From the NCBI RefSeq assembly GCF_029835735.1, contig NZ_JAOEAL010000001.1, forward strand, positions 1,178,001 through 1,242,000: a stretch of 64,000 bases of DNA. The letters are read 5' to 3'. The stretch comes from Shewanella sp. GD04112. Its GTDB lineage: Bacteria; Pseudomonadota; Gammaproteobacteria; Enterobacterales; Shewanellaceae. The notes under the pieces were generated by a model. It saw only the letters and a program-made list of their open reading frames with translations, did not search any database and was not told where the DNA came from. Shown piece by piece: positions 24,490 to 33,414 of the stretch; position 1 is the stretch's first letter, and each line of letters begins with the position of its first letter. A program made the position numbers and the translations under genes.

Positions 24490-26589
24490 GTGAATCCAAT
24501 TGTAAAGAGTTTTGAGTATGGTCAACATACAGTCACCCTGGAAACAGGTGTCATAGCACGTCAAGCAGACGCTGCCGTTTTAGCTAGCATGGGTGACACG
24601 ACAGTGTTAGTCACTGTTGTTGGTAAAAAAGAAGCTGAAGCAGGCCGTGACTTCTTTCCTCTGACTGTTAACTATCAAGAAAAGACCTACGCAGCAGGTA
24701 AAATTCCTGGTGGTTTCTTTAAGCGTGAAGGTCGTCCTTCAGAAGATGAGACATTAATCGCTCGCCTGATCGACCGTCCAATTCGTCCTCTTTTCCCTAA
24801 TGGCTTCACAAACGAAGTTCAAGTGATCATTACTGTTGTATCTGTCGATCCACAAATCGAGCCGGATATTATTTCAATGATCGGTACTTCGGCTGCGCTT
24901 GCTATTTCGGGTATCCCATTCAGCGGCCCATTAGGTGCAGCGCGCGTGGGTTATATCAATGGCGAATACGTACTGAACCCAACTGTTGAACAGTTAGCGA
25001 CTAGCCAATTAAACTTGGTTGTTGCTGGTACTGAAAGCGCAGTACTGATGGTTGAGTCAGAAGCTCAAGCCTTACCGGAAGAAGTGATGTTAGGCTCTGT
25101 GGTTTACGGTCATGACCAACAACAAGTTGTGGTCAAAGCCATCAACGAATTCAAAGCAGAAGCAGGCAAACCAGCGTGGAACTGGACTGCACCTGTGGCG
25201 AACGAAGCCTTAGTTGCTCAAGTTAAAGAATTAGCTGAAGCAGGTTTTGTTGAAGCGTATCAAATTCAAGTTAAACAAGAGCGTTATGCTCAAGTTGCTG
25301 TGGTTAAAGCCGCTGCTAAAGAAGCGCTGCTGGCTGCAAACCCAGAAGTGGATTTACGTGAAGTTGACGGTCTGCTCGGTAGCTTAGAGAAGAAAGTGGT
25401 TCGTGGTCGCATCATCCGTGGTGAGCCGCGCATCGACGGTCGTGAGCCAGACATGGTTCGCGCATTAAGCGTATTAGCTGGCGTATTACCACGTACTCAC
25501 GGTAGTGCACTGTTTACCCGTGGCGAAACTCAAGCACTGGTGACTTGTACTTTAGGTACTGAACGTGATGCACAGAAGATTGATAGCATCATGGGCGAGC
25601 GTACTAACCGCTTTATGCTGCACTACAACTTCCCTCCTTACTCTGTGGGTGAGACAGGTATGGTGGGTTCACCTAAGCGTCGCGAAATCGGCCACGGCAA
25701 GTTAGCATGGCGCGGTATCAACGCGGTTATGCCAACGGCTGAAGAATTCCCATACAGCGTGCGCGTGGTTTCTGAAATCACTGAATCAAACGGTTCAAGC
25801 TCTATGGCTTCAGTATGTGGTACTTCTCTGGCGCTGATGGATGCGGGTGTACCCATCAAGACTTCTGTAGCGGGTATCGCTATGGGTCTAGTTAAAGAAG
25901 GCGATGACTTCGTTGTTCTGTCTGACATCTTAGGTGATGAAGACCACTTAGGTGACATGGACTTCAAAGTAGCCGGTACTCGTGACGGTGTGACTGCACT
26001 GCAGATGGACATCAAGATCGAAGGTATCACCAAAGAAATCATGGAAATTGCACTGCAACAAGCCTACGGCGCGCGTGTACATATCCTGAACGTGATGGAC
26101 CAAGCAATTGGTTCACACCGTGATGATATCTCTGACCACGCACCACGTATCACAACTATCAAGATCAACCCTGAGAAGATCCGTGATGTTATCGGTAAAG
26201 GCGGCGCGGTAATTCGTGCTCTGACCGAAGAAACTGGCACCACTATCGAACTGGAAGATGACGGTACTGTGAAGATTGCTTCGTCAAATGGCGATGCAAC
26301 CCGTGAAGCCATCCGTCGTATCGAAGAAATCACTTCTGAAGTTGAAGTGGGTCGTATCTACAACGGTAAAGTTATCCGTATCGTAGACTTCGGAGCCTTC
26401 GTTAACATTCTGCCAGGCAAAGATGGTTTAGTGCACATTTCGCAAATCAGCGATGAGCGTGTTGCTAACGTCTCTGACCACCTTGAACTGAACCAAGAAG
26501 TGACTGTTAAGGTCATGGAAGTGGATCGTCAAGGCCGTGTACGTCTGTCAATCAAAGAAGCACAGACTAAAGAAGCCGCTGCTGAATAA
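24490..26589 (+). CDS. pnp: Polyribonucleotide nucleotidyltransferase
   Basis: PNPase is the phosphorolytic 3'-5' exoribonuclease of the RNA degradosome. It has about 699 residues in the order RNase PH domain 1, alpha-helical linker, RNase PH domain 2 (FNFPPYSVGE-type block at LHYNFPPYSVGETG), KH domain (IGKGGAVIRALTEETG) and S1 domain (GRIYNGKVIRIVDFGAFVNILPGKDGLVHISQI). The GTG at 24490 (MNPIVKSFEYG) has AAGGA eight bases upstream and fits the family; the ATG at 24481 overlaps that ribosome-binding site. A -10-like TATACT lies at 24443-24448. Confidence 0.98.
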   Translation: MNPIVKSFEYGQHTVTLETGVIARQADAAVLASMGDTTVLVTVVGKKEAEAGRDFFPLTVNYQEKTYAAGKIPGGFFKREGRPSEDETLIARLIDRPIRPLFPNGFTNEVQVIITVVSVDPQIEPDIISMIGTSAALAISGIPFSGPLGAARVGYINGEYVLNPTVEQLATSQLNLVVAGTESAVLMVESEAQALPEEVMLGSVVYGHDQQQVVVKAINEFKAEAGKPAWNWTAPVANEALVAQVKELAEAGFVEAYQIQVKQERYAQVAVVKAAAKEALLAANPEVDLREVDGLLGSLEKKVVRGRIIRGEPRIDGREPDMVRALSVLAGVLPRTHGSALFTRGETQALVTCTLGTERDAQKIDSIMGERTNRFMLHYNFPPYSVGETGMVGSPKRREIGHGKLAWRGINAVMPTAEEFPYSVRVVSEITESNGSSSMASVCGTSLALMDAGVPIKTSVAGIAMGLVKEGDDFVVLSDILGDEDHLGDMDFKVAGTRDGVTALQMDIKIEGITKEIMEIALQQAYGARVHILNVMDQAIGSHRDDISDHAPRITTIKINPEKIRDVIGKGGAVIRALTEETGTTIELEDDGTVKIASSNGDATREAIRRIEEITSEVEVGRIYNGKVIRIVDFGAFVNILPGKDGLVHISQISDERVANVSDHLELNQEVTVKVMEVDRQGRVRLSIKEAQTKEAAAE

Positions 26590-26635
26590 TCGTCTTTACT
26601 GACATTATCGGCGTCAGTTTCGACATGACGTGACT

Positions 26636-26663
26636 AAAAGGAGATCAATTGATCTCCTTTTTG
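26636..26663 (+). terminator. Terminator of pnp
   Basis: AAAAGGAGATCAATTGATCT plus CCTTTTT forms an almost loop-free perfect stem followed by a T tract, 47 bases after the pnp stop. Confidence 0.9.
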
Positions 26664-26780
26664 TTTGTTTAGGTTTAATAAAATTGCGTTTAATGCTATT
26701 CCTCAATAGCAGTCCTGAAGTGGGATTGCTATCATGAACATTCTTCTGCGTGGGTTGGGAATCTAAAAAGGTAGAAATGG

Positions 26781-27683
26781 ATGAGTCTTAAAATTAGAAC
26801 CGCTGTTGTTGCTGTGCTGGCGGGTGCCAGCTTGATGTTGGCTGGATGTGCGACCACTAAGTCTCCCTTAGACAACCAAAATGACGTTGAAGGCAAGTTA
26901 GTCATCGCCCCCGTGATGCCAGACTATAAAGTTGAAGTCACCCTTGCCAAGCTGAATGAAATATTATCGGCGGTTGAGCTAACCAACGAGCAGCGCGCAC
27001 GTTTTCATTACGACCGTGGCGTGATTTACGACAGCGTTGGTTTACGCTTAATGGCGCGTATCGATTTTATGCAGGCGCTTAAACTGCAACCCGACTTAGC
27101 CGATGCCTATAATTTCCTTGGTATTTATTACACCCAAGAGGGTGAATACGATAGCGCTTATGAGGCGTTTGATGGGGTATTAGAGCTGTCGCCAAACTAT
27201 GATTATGCCTATTTGAATCGCGGCATTGCGCTTTATTATGGTGATCGGAACGATCTCGCCTTAAAAGATATGCAGGCGTTTTATGCCGGCGATAATAAAG
27301 ACGGTTACCGCGCCCTGTGGTTATATCTCATCCAGTCAAAGGATAACGCTGAGGAAGCTAAACGTCAGTTACAGGAGCACCGCAAGGGACTGGAAGCCGA
27401 TGCCTGGTCAACCGTAATTGTTGATTATTACCTCGGTGCTAAGAGCCGCGAGCAGGTTTTTGCTGACGCCAAGTTAGGCCTGACCCACCCCAAAGAATAT
27501 GCTGAGCGTTTGTGTGAAGCGTATTTCTACCTCGCGAAAATCGAAATCGCCAAGAATCAATACCAAGAGGCGGCGAATTATTTCCGTCTTGCCCTCGCGA
27601 CCAATATCTATGACTTTGTTGAGCACAGATACGCGCGAATTGAGTTAGCCAAAGTTAAAGGTTTGCTCGAAGGCACAAAATAA
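26781..27683 (+). CDS. nlpI: Lipoprotein NlpI, TPR protein
   Basis: The product is 300 residues. The signal peptide ends in the lipobox LAGC (Cys about 22). Tetratricopeptide repeats follow (RARFHYDRGVIYDSVGL, ADAYNFLGIYYTQEGEYDSA, DYAYLNRGIALYYGDR). NlpI is an outer-membrane lipoprotein that acts as adaptor for peptidoglycan hydrolases and the protease Prc. Its place directly after pnp is conserved with E. coli. A terminator follows at 27735-27759. Confidence 0.94.
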   Translation: MSLKIRTAVVAVLAGASLMLAGCATTKSPLDNQNDVEGKLVIAPVMPDYKVEVTLAKLNEILSAVELTNEQRARFHYDRGVIYDSVGLRLMARIDFMQALKLQPDLADAYNFLGIYYTQEGEYDSAYEAFDGVLELSPNYDYAYLNRGIALYYGDRNDLALKDMQAFYAGDNKDGYRALWLYLIQSKDNAEEAKRQLQEHRKGLEADAWSTVIVDYYLGAKSREQVFADAKLGLTHPKEYAERLCEAYFYLAKIEIAKNQYQEAANYFRLALATNIYDFVEHRYARIELAKVKGLLEGTK

Positions 27684-27734
27684 GCCATATCGCCCGAGAC
27701 ACATCTTGGGCTTTACCTAGCCAAGTACGCACTG

Positions 27735-27759
27735 AGGCGCTATAATTTGCGCCTTTTTT
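27735..27759 (+). terminator. Terminator between nlpI and prfC
   Basis: The stem AGGCGC / GCGCCT with an 8-base loop is followed by TTTTTA, about 25 bases ahead of prfC. Confidence 0.75.
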
Positions 27760-27782
27760 AGCGATACGAGTGCATAGGTTAA

Positions 27783-29363
27783 ATGTCAGACAATAAAGTA
27801 GAGGTCGATAAACGTCGCACCTTCGCGATTATATCGCACCCCGACGCGGGTAAAACCACCATTACCGAAAAAGTGCTGTTATTCGGAAACGCGCTGCAGA
27901 AAGCGGGTACCGTTAAGGGCAAAAAATCGGGTCAGCATGCTAAGTCTGACTGGATGGAAATGGAAAAAGACCGTGGTATTTCGATTACTACGTCTGTCAT
28001 GCAGTTCCCCTATGGTGGCGCGCTCGTTAACCTACTCGATACTCCCGGCCACGAAGACTTCTCAGAAGATACTTACCGCACCTTGACGGCGGTTGACTCT
28101 TGCTTGATGGTTATCGACTCGGCAAAAGGGGTAGAGGATCGTACCATCAAATTGATGGAAGTCACGCGTCTGCGCGATACGCCTATCGTGACCTTTATGA
28201 ACAAACTCGACCGTGATATTCGCGATCCCATCGAACTGATGGATGAGGTTGAAGATGTTCTTAATATCGCCTGTGCGCCTATCACTTGGCCTATTGGCAG
28301 CGGTAAAGAGTTCAAAGGTGTTTACCATATTCTGCGTGATGAAGTGGTACTGTATCAGAGCGGTATGGGACACACGATTCAAGAGCGCCGCGTGATTGAA
28401 GGCATCGATAACCCTGAGCTGGATAAGGCGATTGGTAGTTATGCTGCCGATTTACGTGATGAAATGGAGTTGGTTCGCGGTGCATCGAATGAATTTGATC
28501 ATCAAGCCTTCTTAAAGGGTGAACTTACGCCAGTCTTCTTCGGTACTGCATTGGGTAACTTCGGTGTTGACCATATCCTCGATGGTATTGTGGAGTGGGC
28601 GCCAAAGCCGTTGCCTCGTGAAAGCGATGCGCGGATGATCATGCCTGACGAAGAAAAATTCACCGGTTTTGTGTTTAAAATCCAAGCTAACATGGATCCT
28701 AAACACCGTGACCGCGTTGCCTTTATGCGCGTTTGCTCGGGTCGCTATGAGCAAGGCATGAAGATGCACCATGTGCGCATTGGCAAAGATGTTAACGTCA
28801 GTGATGCCTTGACCTTTATGGCGGGTGACCGAGAACGTGCTGAAGTGGCGTATCCTGGTGATATTATTGGTTTACATAACCATGGGACCATTCGTATTGG
28901 TGATACTTTCACCCAAGGTGAAAAGTTCCGCTTTACCGGTGTACCTAACTTCGCACCTGAAATGTTCCGCCGTATTCGTCTGCGTGATCCACTCAAGCAA
29001 AAACAATTGCTTAAGGGCCTAGTTCAGTTGTCTGAAGAAGGTGCTGTGCAGGTATTCCGTCCATTAGATTCGAACGATTTGATCGTTGGGGCTGTGGGTG
29101 TGCTGCAGTTTGAAGTGGTTGTCGGCCGCTTAAAGAGCGAGTACAACGTTGAAGCGATTTACGAAGGTATTAGCGTTTCAACGGCACGCTGGGTTTATTG
29201 TAAAGATGAGCGTAAGCTAGAAGAGTTCCGCCGTAAGTGCAGCCAAAACTTGGCGCTCGATGGTGGCGATAACTTAACTTATATTGCGCCAACTATGGTT
29301 AACTTAAATCTTTCGATGGAAAGATACCCTGATATCGAGTTCGCTAAAACGCGCGAACACTAA
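27783..29363 (+). CDS. prfC: Peptide chain release factor 3
   Basis: RF3 is the GTPase that recycles RF1/RF2 after peptide release. The product is 526 residues with P-loop SHPDAGKTT, switch-II DTPGHEDFSEDTYRTL and NKLDRD, followed by beta-barrel and EF-G-like domains (GVLQFEVVVGRLKSEYNVEA). Length and motifs match the family. A strong terminator follows at 29383-29409. Confidence 0.98.
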   Translation: MSDNKVEVDKRRTFAIISHPDAGKTTITEKVLLFGNALQKAGTVKGKKSGQHAKSDWMEMEKDRGISITTSVMQFPYGGALVNLLDTPGHEDFSEDTYRTLTAVDSCLMVIDSAKGVEDRTIKLMEVTRLRDTPIVTFMNKLDRDIRDPIELMDEVEDVLNIACAPITWPIGSGKEFKGVYHILRDEVVLYQSGMGHTIQERRVIEGIDNPELDKAIGSYAADLRDEMELVRGASNEFDHQAFLKGELTPVFFGTALGNFGVDHILDGIVEWAPKPLPRESDARMIMPDEEKFTGFVFKIQANMDPKHRDRVAFMRVCSGRYEQGMKMHHVRIGKDVNVSDALTFMAGDRERAEVAYPGDIIGLHNHGTIRIGDTFTQGEKFRFTGVPNFAPEMFRRIRLRDPLKQKQLLKGLVQLSEEGAVQVFRPLDSNDLIVGAVGVLQFEVVVGRLKSEYNVEAIYEGISVSTARWVYCKDERKLEEFRRKCSQNLALDGGDNLTYIAPTMVNLNLSMERYPDIEFAKTREH

Positions 29364-29382
29364 CAGGTAAGTAACCTAGGCT

Positions 29383-29409
29383 AAAAGGCGGTGATTCACC
29401 GCCTTTTTT
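29383..29409 (+). terminator. Terminator of prfC
   Basis: AAAAGGCGGTG / CACCGCCTTTT with a 3-base loop is followed by further T residues, 20 bases after prfC. Confidence 0.9.
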
Positions 29410-29434
29410 GTATCTACAATTTGTGGGATGACTC

Positions 29435-29614
29435 ATGATTCATTGGATAACTCGGGCGTGGCGTGCCTATATTCGTTGGTGTGACAAGATGGGGCTGACG
29501 CCAGAGAATCGCCGTTGTTGTATGCCTCGATTGGAGGACCCGCCATTAGCCCGCAACAAGCCGAATTGCCAAGAAAAGGCGCCTGCACCCCAAGGAGAAA
29601 CAAAATCGGAGTAA
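29435..29614 (+). CDS. Small basic Cys-containing protein (DUF5363-like)
   Basis: This 59-residue protein reads MIHWITRAWRAYIRWCDKMG then LTPENRRCCMPRLEDPP. It contains four Cys (one in RWCDK, a CC pair, and NCQ) and an N-terminal amphipathic Trp/Arg helix. Short proteins of this kind lie just before TatD-family genes in Vibrio and Shewanella, and I associate them with DUF5363. The gene ends seven bases before the next start, with GGAG of the next gene inside its last codons, so the pair is probably co-translated. The function is unknown. Confidence 0.75.
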   Translation: MIHWITRAWRAYIRWCDKMGLTPENRRCCMPRLEDPPLARNKPNCQEKAPAPQGETKSE

Positions 29615-29621
29615 CAGATTG

Positions 29622-30389
29622 ATGATGCTAGATACCCACGCACACCTCGATTTCGCAGAGTTTGATAGTGACCGCGAACAGGTCGTGCAGCGTATGCGAC
29701 AAGCGGGCATCGATAATCTGATTATTCCGGGAGTTTCCCCGCTGCATTGGGAAAAGCAGTTGGCGATTGCAGAGCAATATCAATGTTATTTTGCCTTAGG
29801 TATCCATCCTTGGTTTTGCCCCGAAGATGTTGATAAGGCTATTTCTGCATTAACATTTCAAGTTTCTCAGTTACGAGAATGTCCCCGTTTTGTTGCTATT
29901 GGTGAATGCGGATTAGACAAACTTTATGCTGATAATTGGAGTAAACAGTTAGCATTTTTCGATGCGCAGCTAACTCTCGCCAATGAGCTGAACTTGCCCG
30001 TTATCGTCCATGCAGTCAAAGCTCATCAAGAGGTATTGTCCCATTTAAAGCGCCACAAACTCCCAAAAGGTGGCGTAATACACGCCTTTTCTGGCAGTCC
30101 CGATATAGCTGCTGAATATATTAAGTTGGGTTTTAAGCTAGGTATTGGGGGCTTAGTGATGAATCCCAATGCGAAAAAACTGCTCAAAACCGTCAGCGAA
30201 TTGCCCCTAGACAGCTTCCTACTTGAGACTGATTCTCCAGCCATGACCCCGCAAAATGTTACAGAAAAACGGAATCAACCCGCTAACGCTGTACTTTTTA
30301 TAGACAAAATTGCAACTTTGCAAAAAAAATCTAGTGTTCTAATATCAGAACACTTGGTGTCGAATGCAATGCAACTGTTTGACCTTTAG
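29622..30389 (+). CDS. TatD-family metal-dependent hydrolase (YjjV-like)
   Basis: The product has about 255 residues and starts MMLDTHAHLDF. Metal ligands of the TatD amidohydrolase barrel are visible: the THAHLDF pair, IGECGLDK, PVIVHAVKAH, GVIHAFSGS and LETDSPAM. The length and the HAHLDF(A/P) start fit YjjV of the TatD group, putative deoxyribonucleases or editing nucleases. TTG at 29619 is an alternative start with better spacing to GGAG. It is co-directional and tightly spaced with the small gene before it. Confidence 0.88.
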   Translation: MMLDTHAHLDFAEFDSDREQVVQRMRQAGIDNLIIPGVSPLHWEKQLAIAEQYQCYFALGIHPWFCPEDVDKAISALTFQVSQLRECPRFVAIGECGLDKLYADNWSKQLAFFDAQLTLANELNLPVIVHAVKAHQEVLSHLKRHKLPKGGVIHAFSGSPDIAAEYIKLGFKLGIGGLVMNPNAKKLLKTVSELPLDSFLLETDSPAMTPQNVTEKRNQPANAVLFIDKIATLQKKSSVLISEHLVSNAMQLFDL

Positions 30390-30456
30390 TTGTTTTTGGT
30401 TAAACAGGTGTAGGTCGCAATAGCATTTTGCTCTAAGCGGTTGAAATTAAACTCCA

Positions 30457-30475
30457 AAATTTTGATCAAAACGAC
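30457..30475. promoter_or_regulatory. Palindrome upstream of nupC
   Basis: The perfect 12-base palindrome TTTTGATCAAAA lies about 100 bases upstream of nupC in the 176-base gap that also carries GTTGATTAACAAC. It may be an operator; no regulator is assigned. The TTTTGAT core also occurs in the deoC-deoA inverted repeat. Confidence 0.35.
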
Positions 30476-30565
30476 GATTTTCGACTTTCTCTCGGGTATA
30501 ATCTGACTCGGAAATAGGTTGATTAACAACATAATTAAAAAGTGTTAACAATAGGGTGATGGTTA

Positions 30566-31825
30566 ATGAATATATTGATGAGCTTAGTAGGGGTGGTCGT
30601 CCTACTTGCGATAGGTTTCCTCCTATCGAATAACAAAAAAGCAATTAACTTGCGTACTGTGGGTGGTGCATTAGCCATCCAGGCCGCCTTCGGTGGTTTT
30701 GTACTGTACGTTCCTGTCGGTAAAGATATCCTGAAAAGTGTATCTGACGCGGTTTCTAGCGTTATCGGTTATGCACAAAACGGTATCGGCTTCCTGTTCG
30801 GTGATTTAGCTAACTTCAAACTTGGCTTTATCTTCGCGGTAAACGTGTTGCCAGTTATCGTGTTCTTCTCTTCTCTGATCGCCGTTCTGTACTACTTAGG
30901 CATCATGCAGTGGATCATCCGTATCATCGGTGGTGGTCTGCAAAAAGCATTAGGCACAAGCCGTACTGAATCTATGTCTGCGACTGCTAACATCTTCGTT
31001 GGTCAAACTGAAGCGCCGTTAGTGGTTCGTCCATTCATCCCAACTATGACTCAATCAGAACTGTTTGCGATCATGGTGGGTGGTTTAGCTTCTATCGCAG
31101 GTTCAGTACTGGCTGGTTACGCGCAAATGGGCGTGCCTATTGAGTACTTAGTTGCTGCGTCATTCATGGCGGCACCAGGTGGTCTATTAATGGCTAAACT
31201 GATGCACCCAGAGACTGAAGTTGCTAAAAACGATATGGATGAATTACCAGAAGATCCTGATAAGCCAGCTAACGTATTAGACGCTGCTGCTGCGGGTGCT
31301 TCATCTGGTATGCACTTAGCGTTAAACGTTGGTGCAATGCTGTTAGCCTTCGTTGGTTTGATCGCAATGATCAACGGCATCATCGGTGGTGTAGGTGGTT
31401 GGTTCGGTGTTGAAGGTTTAACACTGGAACTGATCCTTGGTTACATCTTCATGCCTTTAGCTTTCTTAATCGGTGTACCTTGGAACGAAGCACTGGTTGC
31501 TGGTTCTTTCATCGGTCAGAAGATCGTTGTTAACGAATTCGTTGCTTACCTGAACTTTGCTCCATACCTAAAAGACATCGCTGATGGCGGTATGATTGTT
31601 GCTGACACTGGTTTAGCAATGACTGACAGAACTAAAGCGATTATTTCGTTTGCACTGTGTGGTTTCGCTAACTTGTCTTCTATTGCGATTCTGCTAGGTG
31701 GTTTAGGTGCTATGGCTCCTAACCGTCGTCACGATTTAGCTAAGTTAGGTATCCGTGCAGTTATCGCCGGTTCTTTAGCTAACTTAATGAGTGCAACAAT
31801 TGCAGGTCTGTTCTTAGCTATCTAA
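30566..31825 (+). CDS. nupC: Nucleoside permease NupC (concentrative nucleoside transporter)
   Basis: This 419-residue CNT-family inner-membrane symporter has many TM helices. Family motifs include FVLYVPVG, the FFSSLIAVLYYLG helix, FVGQTEAPLVVRPF (hallmark of the nucleoside site), ASFMAAPGGLLMAKLMHPE and FANLSSIAILLGGLGAMAP. It imports nucleosides with protons or sodium. It is the first gene of the nucleoside block, followed by the outer-membrane nucleoside channel. Confidence 0.95.
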   Translation: MNILMSLVGVVVLLAIGFLLSNNKKAINLRTVGGALAIQAAFGGFVLYVPVGKDILKSVSDAVSSVIGYAQNGIGFLFGDLANFKLGFIFAVNVLPVIVFFSSLIAVLYYLGIMQWIIRIIGGGLQKALGTSRTESMSATANIFVGQTEAPLVVRPFIPTMTQSELFAIMVGGLASIAGSVLAGYAQMGVPIEYLVAASFMAAPGGLLMAKLMHPETEVAKNDMDELPEDPDKPANVLDAAAAGASSGMHLALNVGAMLLAFVGLIAMINGIIGGVGGWFGVEGLTLELILGYIFMPLAFLIGVPWNEALVAGSFIGQKIVVNEFVAYLNFAPYLKDIADGGMIVADTGLAMTDRTKAIISFALCGFANLSSIAILLGGLGAMAPNRRHDLAKLGIRAVIAGSLANLMSATIAGLFLAI

Positions 31826-31838
31826 GCATAGACGTGTA

Positions 31839-31892
31839 GGGGAGACGCTCCCCACTAACTGGGTCCTGACCATGCAGGGCGGGACCTAAGTT
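31839..31892 (+). terminator. Structured region after nupC
   Basis: A hairpin GGGGAG-ACG-CTCCCC lies at 31839-31853, followed by a second possible stem using GGTCC at 31861-31865 and GGACC further on. There is no clear T tract, so it may be a stabilising or partly terminating structure. I see no gene in the remaining 260 bases before the porin gene. Confidence 0.45.
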
Positions 31893-32157
31893 AATTCAAC
31901 CATTTTCCAGTAGTGAATATTTCCCGATTGTATAGGCCAGATTACAACTAGACTTTAGCTGTGATGCTGTCTTAACGGTCGTGACGTACGGTTAAGTTAA
32001 TTAATCGTAAACAACAAGTCGCGACTTTGTTCACAATTAAGAATTTTGTGTTCGTGATTTTACGCCAGATTATTGAGATTTTTTTTAATCGAGGTAGAAT
32101 GCGAGCGCCACAAAAAGAACGCTACCCTTGACGGTAGCAAACAAAATAATGGGGTTG

Positions 32158-33000
32158 ATGATGAAAAACGTTAAAACTTTAGCTTTAGCTGCTACAGCAG
32201 TAGCTGCAATGTCTGGTAACGCATTTGCTGCAGACCGTTCAGACCTTCACGGTTCTGACTACAAGTGGATGCAGTTCAACGCTATGTACTCTATCGGCGA
32301 AAAGCCTGATAACCCAGCTTCTGGCGACCAACACAACTACTTAGAAATGGAGTTCGGCGGCCGTTCTGGTATTTTCGATCTGTATGGTTATGTTGACGTA
32401 TTCAACTTAGCAAACGAGAACACCAAAGACGGTGACAAGAACCCAGGTTCAGGCACCAGCAAACTGTTCATGAAATTTGCTCCACGTGTTTCTATCGATG
32501 CATTAACTGGTAAAGATTTATCTTTCGGTCCAGTACAAGAAGTTTACTTCTCTACTCTGTTCAACTGGGACGGTCTGAACGGTGAAGGCGTTAACTCTAC
32601 TTTCTGGGGTGTTGGTGCTGACGTAAACGTGCCTTGGTTAGGCAAAACAGGTATGAACCTGTACGGTTATTACGACATGAACGCGAAAGAGTGGAACGGT
32701 TACCAATTCTCTGCTAACTGGTTCAAGCCTTTCTACTTCTTCGACAACAAGAGCTTCCTGTCATTCCAAGGTTACATCGATTACCAATTCGGTGCTGACG
32801 AAGACAAGACTGCTTTCGTACCAAAAACCTCTAACGGTGGTAACATCTTCTTCGGTCTATACTGGCACTCAGATCGTTACGCTCTGGGCTATGGCTTGAA
32901 AGGCTTCAAAGACGTTTACCTGTTAGAAGACGGTGCTGGTGCACTGGCTCTAGAATCAACAGGTTGGTCTCACTACCTGTCAGCTACTTACAAGTTCTAA
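32158..33000 (+). CDS. tsx: Nucleoside-specific outer-membrane channel, Tsx/OmpK family
   Basis: The product has about 280 residues. The signal peptide (VKTLALAATAVAAMSGNAFA) is followed by a 12-strand barrel-type sequence with SDYKWMQFNAMYSIGEKPDNP, HNYLEMEFGGRSGIFDLYGYVDVFNL and a C-terminal aromatic strand ending LSATYKF, typical of outer-membrane proteins. The sequence resembles Vibrio OmpK more than E. coli Tsx, within the same family. The start is among ATG 32149, 32158 or 32161. The context between nupC and deoC supports a nucleoside uptake role. Confidence 0.92.
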   Translation: MMKNVKTLALAATAVAAMSGNAFAADRSDLHGSDYKWMQFNAMYSIGEKPDNPASGDQHNYLEMEFGGRSGIFDLYGYVDVFNLANENTKDGDKNPGSGTSKLFMKFAPRVSIDALTGKDLSFGPVQEVYFSTLFNWDGLNGEGVNSTFWGVGADVNVPWLGKTGMNLYGYYDMNAKEWNGYQFSANWFKPFYFFDNKSFLSFQGYIDYQFGADEDKTAFVPKTSNGGNIFFGLYWHSDRYALGYGLKGFKDVYLLEDGAGALALESTGWSHYLSATYKF

Positions 33001-33017
33001 TTTCTTGTAAAAGCCGT

Positions 33018-33046
33018 TGGAGCCGCGATGGCGGCTCCATCTTTTA
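33018..33046 (+). terminator. Terminator of the Tsx/OmpK gene
   Basis: TGGAGCCGC / GCGGCTCCA with a 4-base loop is followed by TCTTTTATG. In the rest of the 414-base gap up to deoC I see no gene; an AT-rich stretch with ATAAAAATAATCAAAATAAT lies at about 33327-33346. Confidence 0.82.
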
Positions 33047-33414
33047 TGTGTCATGAATCTTTATCTAAACCCATTTATAATTTGAGCAGTGCGTTTATAT
33101 AAAGGTTTGTGTTTTTCTCGCGCTAAAACGGATTTTTCGCGGAAAAGTAGGAACAAGACATTATTCGTATCCTCTCTTCCGGTCTTCAAGGATTCAAGTC
33201 GTGATCACTTATAGTTCATTTAAGTGTCAGGATGCGTATGTGTTATGCATAGGCAAGATTGAATACCTAATAAAAATGTAATTTGCCCTACACAAATTAC
33301 TCGGCATCGCCTGAAGGCCCGGCCATATAAAAATAATCAAAATAATGCCAGCTCTGAGCGTTGCGTATAAGCGACTGATTTCTATTTATTTGTTTTTTAT
33401 TTTGGAGAGCTATT

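Noticed and set aside
31893..33414. CRP sites upstream of the Tsx/OmpK gene and deoC
   Set aside because: Several TGTG or TCAC fragments occur but none has the TGTGA-N6-TCACA spacing.
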